From NCBI GenBank assembly GCA_030609325.1, contig JAUWCL010000027.1:1-45865 (forward strand): 45,865 bases of DNA, in the 5' to 3' direction. The stretch is from Candidatus Krumholzibacteriota bacterium (GTDB taxonomy: Bacteria; Krumholzibacteriota; Krumholzibacteriia; Krumholzibacteriales; Krumholzibacteriaceae). Positions 16,427 to 22,394 of the stretch are shown here, piece after piece. The position numbers and the translations under genes are program-made. The notes under the pieces were generated by a model, which made no database searches, was not told the DNA's origin, and was given only the letters and a program-made list of their open reading frames with translations. The number at the start of each line of letters is the position of its first letter. The first letter of the stretch is position 1.

Positions 16427-17368
16427 ATGACGAAGAGACATGACGTCAAGGTATATCTGCAGCACATGACCGATTTCGTCAGGCACTTTGGGAGGAGTCC
16501 GTCCGAAATCGGGAAAAACGAGATCGTCCAGTACCTGCTGTATCTGACGGAAGACAAGAAGGTCTCGGTTGCATACAGGAACCAGGCCGTAAGCGCCCTG
16601 AAATTCTTCTACGCCAGGGTACTGAAGAGGCCTGTTGTCATCGAGGAGTTGCCTCGCCCAAAAAAGGAGTTCAGGCTTCCGGCCGTCCTGAGCAAGGAGG
16701 AAGTGAGCCGGCTGTTTGCCGCCGTGAGGAACAGGAAGCACCTTGCGATCCTGATGCTGGTCTATTCCTCGGGGCTGAGGGTGAGCGAAGTCGTCAGGCT
16801 GAAGCCCGAGGATATCGATGTCGAAAGAAGGCTGATCAGGGTGAGGGGAGCCAAGGGCCGGAAGGACCGGTATACGGTTCTGTCAGAGGTCGCGCTCGAT
16901 GTAGTCCGTGATTATTACATGTCGTGGAAACCGGAACATTTCCTCTTTCCCGGAAGCAGGAAAGGTTCTCATCTATCCACAAGATCGGTCCAGAGCGTCG
17001 TTTCCGAGGCCAGAAAAAGGGCCGGGATACAAAAGCAGTTCTCCACCCATGCCCTGAGGCACAGTTTTGCGACACACCTGCTTGAAAGCGGAACGGATCT
17101 ACGGTATATTCAGGAACTGCTGGGGCACAAGAGCGCCAGGACGACGCAGATCTATACACACGTAACGCGGAAGGACATAGCAAGGATCGTAAGCCCGCTG
17201 GACAGGATGATGGAGGGGGAAACAGCGGTAAAAAGAATGACATCCATTTTAGGCACAAACGCCGCTGACCTGACGATTGCCGCCAACCCCGCACCCAATA
17301 TTATCGCACCCAGCCTGCGCAAACGACCCAGAATTCGCCCAAACACTGAAAAAGACACACACAAATAA
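16427..17368 (+). CDS. Tyrosine recombinase, integron-integrase-like
   Basis: 313 aa. An N-terminal SAM-like core-binding domain (~5-66) precedes the catalytic domain, which has all residues: Arg118 (SSGLRVSE), Lys143/146 (GAKGRKDR), His208-x-x-Arg211 (HALRHSFATH), His234 (LLGHKS) and nucleophile Tyr243 (IYTHV). After the Tyr it carries VSPLDRM, a motif shared with IntI proteins. The Arg-to-His spacing (90 residues) is Xer-like; it lacks the ~35-residue extra segment of IntI. A 53-residue C-terminal tail follows SPLDR and ends 3 bp from the attI-like core. The start at 16427 has no good Shine-Dalgarno; translation may be coupled to the preceding gene. Confidence 0.88.
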   Translation: MTKRHDVKVYLQHMTDFVRHFGRSPSEIGKNEIVQYLLYLTEDKKVSVAYRNQAVSALKFFYARVLKRPVVIEELPRPKKEFRLPAVLSKEEVSRLFAAVRNRKHLAILMLVYSSGLRVSEVVRLKPEDIDVERRLIRVRGAKGRKDRYTVLSEVALDVVRDYYMSWKPEHFLFPGSRKGSHLSTRSVQSVVSEARKRAGIQKQFSTHALRHSFATHLLESGTDLRYIQELLGHKSARTTQIYTHVTRKDIARIVSPLDRMMEGETAVKRMTSILGTNAADLTIAANPAPNIIAPSLRKRPRIRPNTEKDTHK

Positions 17369-17371
17369 ACT

Positions 17372-17378
17372 GTTATAC
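17372..17378 (+). other. attI-like core site
   Basis: GTTATAC lies 3 bp after the integrase stop codon. It matches the GTTRRRY integron core at the first three, fourth, sixth and seventh positions and shares GTTAT with the ends of all four downstream repeats. Cutting after the G would mark the left edge of cassette 1. Confidence 0.6.
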
Positions 17379-17401
17379 GCAAGGCCACTAGGGAAGGAAT
17401 A

Positions 17402-17917
17402 ATGAATCGAAAATATTCCACACTACACTTCTTCGTAATAGCCATGGTATTGCTACTGCAATTCTCATGCAGCGATGATATATCTGACAACACGAGCAGT
17501 TGCAGCGGTGAACTGATTGTAGACTCTTTCTCCGTCTTTATTGTTCGGGGGGAGTATCCCGGTCTTGATGAACCGGCGGGCCTCTTCGTCTGGAAAGTTA
17601 TATATCGATTTGATGGTGCACCTGGACAAATCGATGCAATCGAATTTTCTCCAGATCCTCCTGGAGGAGTAATTGTTGGAAGTTCGAATATGGCTAATTA
17701 TAAAGATCCTTTGCCTGCGAATACTCCTCATATATATCAGGATGAGAATTGGTGCATTCGCGATTTTTCAGAGTATGATAGTGTCTTTGTGTATTTTGCT
17801 ATAGATGCGAAGTTTTGGCGTCAGATCGAATCTAGAATACAAGATAATATTATCATTGTTCCTTGTGGAGAAGATCGGTGGCACATAATAACGAAAATTG
17901 ATGTTCGTGATGAATAG
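17402..17917 (+). CDS. Cassette 1: lipoprotein of unknown function
   Basis: 171 aa. A lipoprotein signal peptide (FFVIAMVLLLQFSC, lipid Cys ~23) is followed by SDDISDN, a typical outer-membrane lipoprotein start. The mature part looks beta-rich (FIVRGEYPGLDEPAGLFVWK, DSVFVYFAIDAKFW) with no family I recognise. GGGAAGGA lies just before the ATG, which is only 24 bp into the cassette. The gene is clearly AT-rich compared with the integrase and NrdJ genes, consistent with transfer. It lacks an obvious own promoter and probably relies on read-through from the integrase side. Confidence 0.75.
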   Translation: MNRKYSTLHFFVIAMVLLLQFSCSDDISDNTSSCSGELIVDSFSVFIVRGEYPGLDEPAGLFVWKVIYRFDGAPGQIDAIEFSPDPPGGVIVGSSNMANYKDPLPANTPHIYQDENWCIRDFSEYDSVFVYFAIDAKFWRQIESRIQDNIIIVPCGEDRWHIITKIDVRDE

Positions 17918-17948
17918 TACTGAGAACTGATTGATTAGGTGGCCCAGC

Positions 17949-18086
17949 GTATCAGAGTGTTCGCGGCTGCAGGCCTTCGGCCTTTCGCGTAGATGGCCTT
18001 TGTCACGGCGGCCGCTAGAGCGCCCGCCACGCCAACCGGGCCTGGCGGCCCGGACGGCCACCTCGCGAACACGACCAATGTTATAT
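17949..18086 (+). repeat. attC-like repeat 1
   Basis: The outer arms GTGTTCGCG (17957-17965) and CGCGAACAC (18064-18072) are perfectly complementary. Internal palindromes include AGGCC-TTC-GGCCT and GGGCC-TGGC-GGCCC. It begins GTATCAGA (a degenerate inverse core) and ends with core GTTATAT (18080-18086). It is closely similar along its length to the three other copies. Confidence 0.8.
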
Positions 18087-18140
18087 GCAATGGCTACTCC
18101 GGCGAAAATATGCTATATTATGCAAGTAGGGGGTTCTGCT

Positions 18141-18722
18141 ATGCGCAATATTCCATTACTGATTATCCTTATTGGTTTTTCCATTTCTTCTTCCGTAATA
18201 TCGGAAGCCGTAGAAGTGAAACTGACCGATTTAACTGGATATTATTCTAGTACTTCAACGAATAGCTACTGTGAGTTCGTATTAGATATAACTCCAATAG
18301 AAGTATATGCTGTCTGGATTTATTTCTCAGGCTCAGTGAATGTTGGTGAAGAATATTGTCTTTTTGGTGATCCCCCACCAACGGGTCCTGATCCAGCGCC
18401 TATGGAATTTGTAATATACATGAGAGATAACGTTAGCTGTGACTTATGGTGGACTTCCTGTATCTCAGAGCTAGAATCCGGATCATTTGAATTCACATTA
18501 CTGTTCGAGCCTTTTCCGTTTGGGGAACCAACTTGGGAATTTATTTTATTGGGTGGTGACACTGTAGATTTTAATGCACATGCTATGATTTCGTTTCCCG
18601 AATGTTGGTATGAAGTTTATCCGAACGCAACAATTGAAGAAGCCACTCTCATGATTTATGGAAATTTTCCCATAGCAGTAGAAACATATACATGGGGAAG
18701 TATCAAATCTCTGTTCAAATAG
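18141..18722 (+). CDS. Cassette 2: secreted protein with C-terminal WGSIKSLFK tag
   Basis: About 193 aa. A signal peptide (MRNIPLLIILIGFSISSSV) is followed by a beta-rich, acidic and aromatic mature region with few Lys or Arg. Cys pairs suggest disulfides in the periplasm or outside the cell. No known family recognised. The protein ends TYTWGSIKSLFK, close to the ESSWGTIKKMMK end of the chromosomal protein at 9176-10162. The start is taken at 18141 with GGGGG upstream; the open frame back to 17931 runs through attC-like repeat 1 and is not coding. It is AT-rich like the other cassette genes. Confidence 0.75.
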   Translation: MRNIPLLIILIGFSISSSVISEAVEVKLTDLTGYYSSTSTNSYCEFVLDITPIEVYAVWIYFSGSVNVGEEYCLFGDPPPTGPDPAPMEFVIYMRDNVSCDLWWTSCISELESGSFEFTLLFEPFPFGEPTWEFILLGGDTVDFNAHAMISFPECWYEVYPNATIEEATLMIYGNFPIAVETYTWGSIKSLFK

Positions 18723-18736
18723 CCAAAAGAGCAGCC

Positions 18737-18875
18737 ACTGCAGAGTGTTCGCGGCTGCGGGCCTTTGGCCTTTCGCTCAGATGGCCTTTGTCACGGTGGC
18801 TGCTTTGGCGCCCGCCGCGCCAACCGGGCCTGGTGGCCCGGACGGCCACCTCGCGGGACACACGCAATGTTATCC
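18737..18875 (+). repeat. attC-like repeat 2
   Basis: Left arm GTGTTCGCG (18745-18753); right arm CGCGGGACAC (18852-18861), with one change and an extra base compared with repeat 1. It ends with core GTTATCC (18869-18875). The left core is the most decayed of the four (ACTGCAG). Compensatory changes inside (GGTGGC, CTGGTGGCC) hint that structure is kept. Confidence 0.78.
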
Positions 18876-18899
18876 GATCAGGCTGTTAGGTAAATAAAA

Positions 18900-19124
18900 A
18901 TGAAAGTTCTGTTTCGAACGCTGCTTGTTTTGGGTTTTGTGCTGGGGCTAGGAGCCTGTACTGAGAAGAAACCTGAGATTCCTAAAAAAGCACTGACACA
19001 GCAGCAGCGTGATAGTGTGTTGGCGGAGACACCGCTTCCTGGGGCGAAGGTCGTTGGGCGCGCAATAGAAGTTTCGGACTCGGCGTCGGTAAGAACTGAG
19101 AGATTAGATAGCCGGACTGAATAA
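18900..19124 (+). CDS. Cassette 3: small lipoprotein
   Basis: 74 aa. The signal peptide MKVLFRTLLVLGFVLGLGAC ends in a good lipobox (GLGAC, Cys20). The mature part is short, hydrophilic and Lys/Gln-rich (TEKKPEIPKKALTQQQRDS), then GAKVVGRAIEVSDSA. Function unknown. Cassette 3 is only 420 bp and contains nothing else. There is no convincing Shine-Dalgarno (GGTAAATAAAA precedes the ATG), so expression may be weak. Confidence 0.65.
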   Translation: MKVLFRTLLVLGFVLGLGACTEKKPEIPKKALTQQQRDSVLAETPLPGAKVVGRAIEVSDSASVRTERLDSRTE

Positions 19125-19154
19125 CGAGCGTTAGACTCTAGGGTGCAGACCGAC

Positions 19155-19295
19155 GTATAACAGAGGTGTTCGCGGCTACAGGCCTTCGGCCTTTCGCCGA
19201 GATGGCCTTTGTCACAGCGGCCGCTAGAGCGCCCGCCGCGCCAACCGGGTCTGGCGGCCAGGACGGCCACCCCGCTAACACTCACAATGTTATCT
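19155..19295 (+). repeat. attC-like repeat 3
   Basis: The only copy with an intact inverse core, GTATAAC (19155-19161), which mirrors the attI-like GTTATAC. Left arm GTGTTCGCG (19166-19174), right arm CGCTAACAC with one change. It ends with core GTTATCT (19289-19295). Confidence 0.8.
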
Positions 19296-19327
19296 GAACG
19301 GCCGGGAATCGGTTGAAAAAAAGAGCC

Positions 19328-19353
19328 TTGACAGATATGCATACATGATGCAT
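19328..19353 (+). promoter_or_regulatory. vapBC promoter and putative operator
   Basis: A consensus -35 TTGACA (19328-19333) lies just upstream of ATGCAT-ACATG-ATGCAT (19337-19353), two palindromic hexamers 5 bp apart. The repeat overlaps the expected -10 region, as in autorepressed toxin-antitoxin operons (family knowledge). The VapB ATG is 11 bp downstream. Confidence 0.55.
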
Positions 19354-19363
19354 GCTGATACAT

Positions 19364-19558
19364 ATGAGAACTACACTGAATATTGACGATGATCTGATCC
19401 GCAAGGCAGCGAAGATGACAGGGGTCAGCGAGAAGACTTCCCTGGTGCGCCTAGGGCTCGAAGCACTGATCGCTCTTGAAAGTGCGAGAAGGCTAGCAGC
19501 TCTCGGAGGAACAGAGAAGGATCTTGGCCCTATCCGTCGCAGGCGAACGAGTTCGTGA
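19364..19558 (+). CDS. vapB: Cassette 4: VapB-type antitoxin
   Basis: About 64 aa. The N-terminus MRTTLNIDDDLIRKAAKMTG is a typical ribbon-helix-helix DNA-binding start of VapB antitoxins. The rest (GVSEKTSLVRLGLEALI...) matches the VapB dimerisation and toxin-binding part. It should neutralise the VapC toxin and repress its own promoter by binding the adjacent repeat. The start at 19364 is chosen to match the family. The stop overlaps the GTG/ATG region of vapC, indicating translational coupling. Confidence 0.88.
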   Translation: MRTTLNIDDDLIRKAAKMTGVSEKTSLVRLGLEALIALESARRLAALGGTEKDLGPIRRRRTSS

Positions 19559-19560
19559 GC

Positions 19561-19917
19561 ATGATTCTGGCTGATACATCTGTCTGGGTCGATCATCTTC
19601 GTATGGGGAACAAGCGACTAGCTGCTTTCCTGAACGAAGGTATCGTACTGTGTCATCCTTTTATAATCGGGGAATTGGCCTGCGGGAATCTTAAAAACAG
19701 AGACAAGATACTCGGCATGCTTGCTTCACTCCCCTCTATATCTGTCGCTGAGCATGACGAAGTTCTTGATTTTATCTCTCGATACAAGTTTCAGGGGAAG
19801 GGTGTAGGGTGGATTGATGCTCATATGTTGGCATCTACTTTTCTGGCAAAAAGCCGAATCTGGACTCTCGACAAATCTTTGCTAAAGATTGCTAAAGACC
19901 TGAAGGTCTCAATATAG
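19561..19917 (+). CDS. vapC: Cassette 4: VapC-type PIN-domain toxin
   Basis: 118 aa. The PIN domain has the four acidic residues for metal binding: Asp5 (MILADTSVWVDHL), Glu38 (IIGELACGN), Asp86 (VGWIDAHML) and Asp104 (IWTLDKSL). VapC toxins are RNases that cut tRNA or rRNA. Start ATG 19561 gives the canonical N-terminus; GTG 19555 overlaps the vapB stop and is an alternative. Toxin-antitoxin cassettes are common in large integrons and are thought to stabilise the array. A related vapC tail survives at 21112-21204. Confidence 0.92.
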   Translation: MILADTSVWVDHLRMGNKRLAAFLNEGIVLCHPFIIGELACGNLKNRDKILGMLASLPSISVAEHDEVLDFISRYKFQGKGVGWIDAHMLASTFLAKSRIWTLDKSLLKIAKDLKVSI

Positions 19918-19950
19918 ACAAGAACAAGGTGTTTTAGCAGGCGGCCATTC

Positions 19951-20080
19951 GGATCAGAGTGTTCGCGGCTATAGGCCTACGGCCGAGATGGCCTTTGTCA
20001 CGGCGGCCGCTTAGGCGCCCGCCGCGCCAACCGGCCTGGCGGCCCGGACGGCCACCTCGCGAACACGACCAATGTTATAT
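19951..20080 (+). repeat. attC-like repeat 4
   Basis: Perfect arms GTGTTCGCG (19959-19967) and CGCGAACAC (20058-20066), ending with core GTTATAT (20074-20080). It is about 8 bp shorter than repeat 1 because the GGCCTTTCGC segment after the first internal hairpin is missing. The left core is GGATCAG. Confidence 0.8.
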
Positions 20081-20104
20081 GAAATAGCGCGCTTTAATAA
20101 AATC

Positions 20105-20133
20105 TTGAAATTAAAGGATGAGTGTTCTACGAT
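20105..20133 (+). promoter_or_regulatory. Putative promoter of the SUMF1-like gene
   Basis: TTGAAA (20105-20110), a 17-nt spacer and TACGAT (20128-20133) lie just inside the fifth unit. The leader to the ATG at 20193 is about 50 nt, with AAAGGAGG before the start. Confidence 0.45.
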
Positions 20134-20192
20134 ACTTGATGCGTAAGCAACAGAGGGACTGAAAGCCAAATATTATAACAAAGGAGGGCAAG

Positions 20193-21113
20193 ATGAGAAA
20201 ATTTCTCACTCTATTTGTCATGGTTATTATTGTCTCTGCTTCATTCTTTAACTGCAGTGATGATAAAGCAACAAATCCAGCACCTGAAGACGATGATTAT
20301 GAATTGATTACAGTCCCCGCAACAACCGGCTATCTGATGGGATATGAAGCAGTTGCAACGCCCGTCCACACAGTATCCCTGGATGAGTTCCAGATTGGGA
20401 AATACGAGGTGACTTACGAGCTTTGGTTGGATGTCAAGACTTGGGCTGAGTCGAATGGATATACCTTTGTGAATGCTGGCCGTCAAGGATCTGATGTCAG
20501 CACATCAACAGACCAGCATCCTGTAACAATGATAAGCTGGAGGGATTGTATAGCCTGGTGCAATGCCTATTCAGAGAAGGAGGGGCTGACACCAGTATAT
20601 TATACCACTTTGGAACAAACGACAGCATACCGTAATTCATCAATGGATGGAGATATAGGCAATGATTGTGTAGATCGGGACGCAGATGGGTTCAGGTTGC
20701 CGACAGAGGCGGAGTGGGAATACGCTGCCAGATATATAGATGGTACAAGTGTCTCTTCGGGGGCTCAGCACAGCGGATATAATTTAGACTCCGATATAGG
20801 AGATTGTGCTTGGTATGTTGATAATTCAGATGAAAGCACCCATCCTGTGGGGCAGCTTCAGATGAACAGTTTAGGTGCAAAAGATATGGCCGGCAACGTA
20901 TGGGAATGGTGTTGGGACTGGTATGCAGTTTATTTAAGCACTTCTCAGGACAATCCATTGGGTTCTGCTAGTGGAACTCAACGTGTCCTTCGCGGCGCCA
21001 GCTGGGGAGATAATGCTTTCTACTGCCGTGCTGCGTATCGCTACAAATACGACCCGACTTCCCTGTACTCCCGCAGTGGGTTCCGGGTTTGTCGTGGTGG
21101 CTCTGCCCTCTAG
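20193..21113 (+). CDS. SUMF1/FGE-domain lipoprotein (fifth cassette-like unit)
   Basis: 306 aa. A lipoprotein signal (VIIVSASFFNC, Cys21) precedes a formylglycine-generating-enzyme/sulfatase-modifying-factor fold at ~40-305. Visible motifs: GYLMGYEA, YEVTYELWLD, HPVTMISWRDCIAWCNAY, FRLPTEAEWEYAAR, GAKDMAGNVWEW and C-terminal RVLRGASW...SGFRVCRGG. Of the two Cys used by true FGEs, only the second (FYC) is present, so catalysis is doubtful; many such domains act as binding modules. The last ~120 bp are richer in G and C and in NNC codons than the rest. AAAGGAGG lies 5 nt before the ATG. No attC-like repeat follows; the stop codon runs straight into a vapC relic. Confidence 0.85.
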   Translation: MRKFLTLFVMVIIVSASFFNCSDDKATNPAPEDDDYELITVPATTGYLMGYEAVATPVHTVSLDEFQIGKYEVTYELWLDVKTWAESNGYTFVNAGRQGSDVSTSTDQHPVTMISWRDCIAWCNAYSEKEGLTPVYYTTLEQTTAYRNSSMDGDIGNDCVDRDADGFRLPTEAEWEYAARYIDGTSVSSGAQHSGYNLDSDIGDCAWYVDNSDESTHPVGQLQMNSLGAKDMAGNVWEWCWDWYAVYLSTSQDNPLGSASGTQRVLRGASWGDNAFYCRAAYRYKYDPTSLYSRSGFRVCRGGSAL

Positions 21114-21204
21114 TCTTCTTTGGGCTCTTGGATTCCTGGACCCGATTTGGACTCTAGACAGATCCTTGCTCAAGGTGGTAAAAAGTCTCAAGATATCAAT
21201 ATAG
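21112..21204 (+). pseudogene. vapC 3' relic
   Basis: The frame reads FLDPIWTLDRSLLKVVKS-LKISI-stop, closely matching the last ~24 residues of the VapC at 19561 (SRIWTLDKSLLKIAKDLKVSI). Upstream residues SSLLWALG fit a diverged version of HMLASTFLA. The rest of the toxin and any antitoxin are missing. It probably marks a deletion that removed a vapBC cassette body and the attC of the fifth unit. Confidence 0.75.
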
Positions 21205-21278
21205 ATAAGCAACGTGCGATTGCATCGTGTTTAGAAAAACAGTGTACACATATAGAACGTTGGAATACGTAGAAATCG

Positions 21279-21896
21279 ATGTGCTTTATAATGATAATTG
21301 CTTTCACAGCGGTGATCCTCAGTATGTGCTTACTTGGCGGGTGCGCCAAGCCCTACTCCGAGCCCAATCTTCTGCCCGAAGATGAGACCGAACAAGAAGA
21401 ATACTCCATCTATTCACTCAGCATGGAGCATATCTATCTGCGCAACCTGCTCTCGCATAACAAGAGCGAAATCAAATCGATCGTCATTATTTCTCAGACC
21501 AATCCGCTTAATGAATACTTGAGGAACGAGTTTATCGACGACCTCGAGAACAAGGGTATACCGGAAGAAGTTATCGAGGACTGGAGAAAGGAAAACAAAT
21601 CCACAAGGCTTCTTCAACGGAAATTCGATCTGTCGTACGAGTACCACCTTGTGACAAGAACCGAACTGGATGGGTATGAAGCCGATAGTTTCTTCAGCGA
21701 GTTTTTCAGGCGATATCCGGATTCAAACGGATTGATATCGGTCTCGAAGATCGGATTTGACAAGGCGAAGAATACGGCATTGATCCACGTAATTCACAGT
21801 TATGGCACACTCGGAGCGAGTTTCAACTTCATTGCCCTGGAGAGGACTGACGGCGCCTGGGGTATCGTGCGGAGAATATCGACTAGTGGTTTGTAG
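21279..21896 (+). CDS. Lipoprotein of unknown function
   Basis: About 205 aa. Signal peptide with lipobox LLGGC (Cys ~22), followed by AKPYSEPNLLPEDE. The mature part is helical then beta: EHIYLRNLLSHNKSEIKS, LENKGIPEEVIEDWRKENK, then a C-terminal strand region LISVSKIGFDKAKNTALIHVIHSY and WGIVRRIS, which looks like a stand-alone ligand-binding domain of unknown family. Start is ATG 21279 or 21291; neither has a clear Shine-Dalgarno. This is the first gene with the chromosome's normal base composition after the cassette island. Confidence 0.7.
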   Translation: MCFIMIIAFTAVILSMCLLGGCAKPYSEPNLLPEDETEQEEYSIYSLSMEHIYLRNLLSHNKSEIKSIVIISQTNPLNEYLRNEFIDDLENKGIPEEVIEDWRKENKSTRLLQRKFDLSYEYHLVTRTELDGYEADSFFSEFFRRYPDSNGLISVSKIGFDKAKNTALIHVIHSYGTLGASFNFIALERTDGAWGIVRRISTSGL

Positions 21897-22010
21897 GCTC
21901 GAAGAAGGCGCTGAACATACTCCATCGAATTGTGAGGTATTTGAGTAGAAGAGATCGTGAATGTCGTGGATAACTCGGGGGGAATCGCACCGAAGTGCTG
22001 GATTAAAAAG

Positions 22011-22047
22011 TGAGGGAATATAAGGGTTGCGGGCTTATATCCCCTCA
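22011..22047 (-). terminator. Strong hairpin, terminator on the minus strand
   Basis: A 14-bp stem with one mismatch (TGAGGG-A-ATATAAG 22011-22024, CTTATAT-C-CCCTCA 22034-22047) has a 9-nt loop. Read on the minus strand it is followed by CTTTTTAATCC, fitting a rho-independent terminator for minus-strand transcription. On the plus strand no T run follows. Confidence 0.6.
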
Positions 22048-22136
22048 GTGCCGATTAGGATTGCAGTCAAGGAAGACAGCGCAGCAACCATACTAATCAA
22101 AGGATACGTTTCTTGCCATTTATAATGACTCACCAT
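22035..22136 (-). CDS. Possible 33-aa single-span membrane peptide
   Basis: The frame starts MVSHYKWQETYPL and continues as one hydrophobic segment (ISMVAALSSLTAILIG) to a stop codon inside the stem of the terminator-like hairpin. AGGA lies 5 nt before the ATG. A longer minus frame begins at 22364. The coincidence of a frame end and a terminator is the main support; there is no homology I recognise. The rest of the gap 21897-22394 holds only this, the hairpin and the promoter at 22280. Confidence 0.3.
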   Translation of the reverse strand: MVSHYKWQETYPLISMVAALSSLTAILIGTEGI

Positions 22137-22279
22137 CCGTATCCTGAAGTCCCGTAAAGGGCACTTCTCATTAATTATTAATATTTGTAGCTGCTGCCTC
22201 CTTGATTGAGACCTCATCGACAATGAAAGTATAATCGGATTTTCGATTTTGTCCATGCCCGGTTCACGCCTCGGCCGGA

Positions 22280-22307
22280 TTGACAAAAACACTGGTTGTG
22301 ATATATT
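22280..22307 (+). promoter_or_regulatory. Sigma70 promoter for the 22395 gene
   Basis: Consensus TTGACA (22280-22285), a 16-nt spacer and TATATT (22302-22307). The predicted leader to the ATG at 22395 is about 80 nt. Confidence 0.65.
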
Positions 22308-22394
22308 GAGTACGTTATTGAAAATCGGGGGCTGCCTGTTTCTTTCTGACAGCGACGATTCCATTTATCTCACTAAACGAACGGCTGCAGTAGC

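Larger units (their letters stand above)
16427..20080 (+). mobile_element. Integron-like island: recombinase, attI-like core, four attC-bounded cassettes
   Basis: A tyrosine recombinase gene is followed 3 bp after its stop by a GTTATAC core, then four consecutive cassettes: 17373-18080, 18081-18869, 18870-19289 and 19290-20074. Each cassette holds one transcription unit on the plus strand and ends in a ~130-140 bp repeat with long self-complementary arms and a terminal GTTAT. This is the integron plan, with the core G/TT shared between neighbours. The ORFs of cassettes 1, 2 and 4 are visibly AT-richer than the flanking chromosome. Unlike classical integrons, the integrase reads toward the cassettes. 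No experimental evidence exists; recognition is from repeat position, orientation and core sequence. Confidence 0.8.

Noticed and set aside
17931-18140. N-terminal 70 codons of a longer frame for the cassette 2 gene
   Set aside because: The frame crosses attC-like repeat 1; a signal peptide and ribosome site place the start at 18141.
19130-19136. Extra GTTRRRY cores inside cassette 3 (GTTAGAC here, GTTAGGT at 18885)
   Set aside because: Seven-base degenerate motifs are expected by chance, and no repeat arms flank them.
17949-20080. Repeats as a MITE or REP family
   Set aside because: They occur once after each cassette gene in one orientation, end in the same core as the attI-like site, and show no target duplications.
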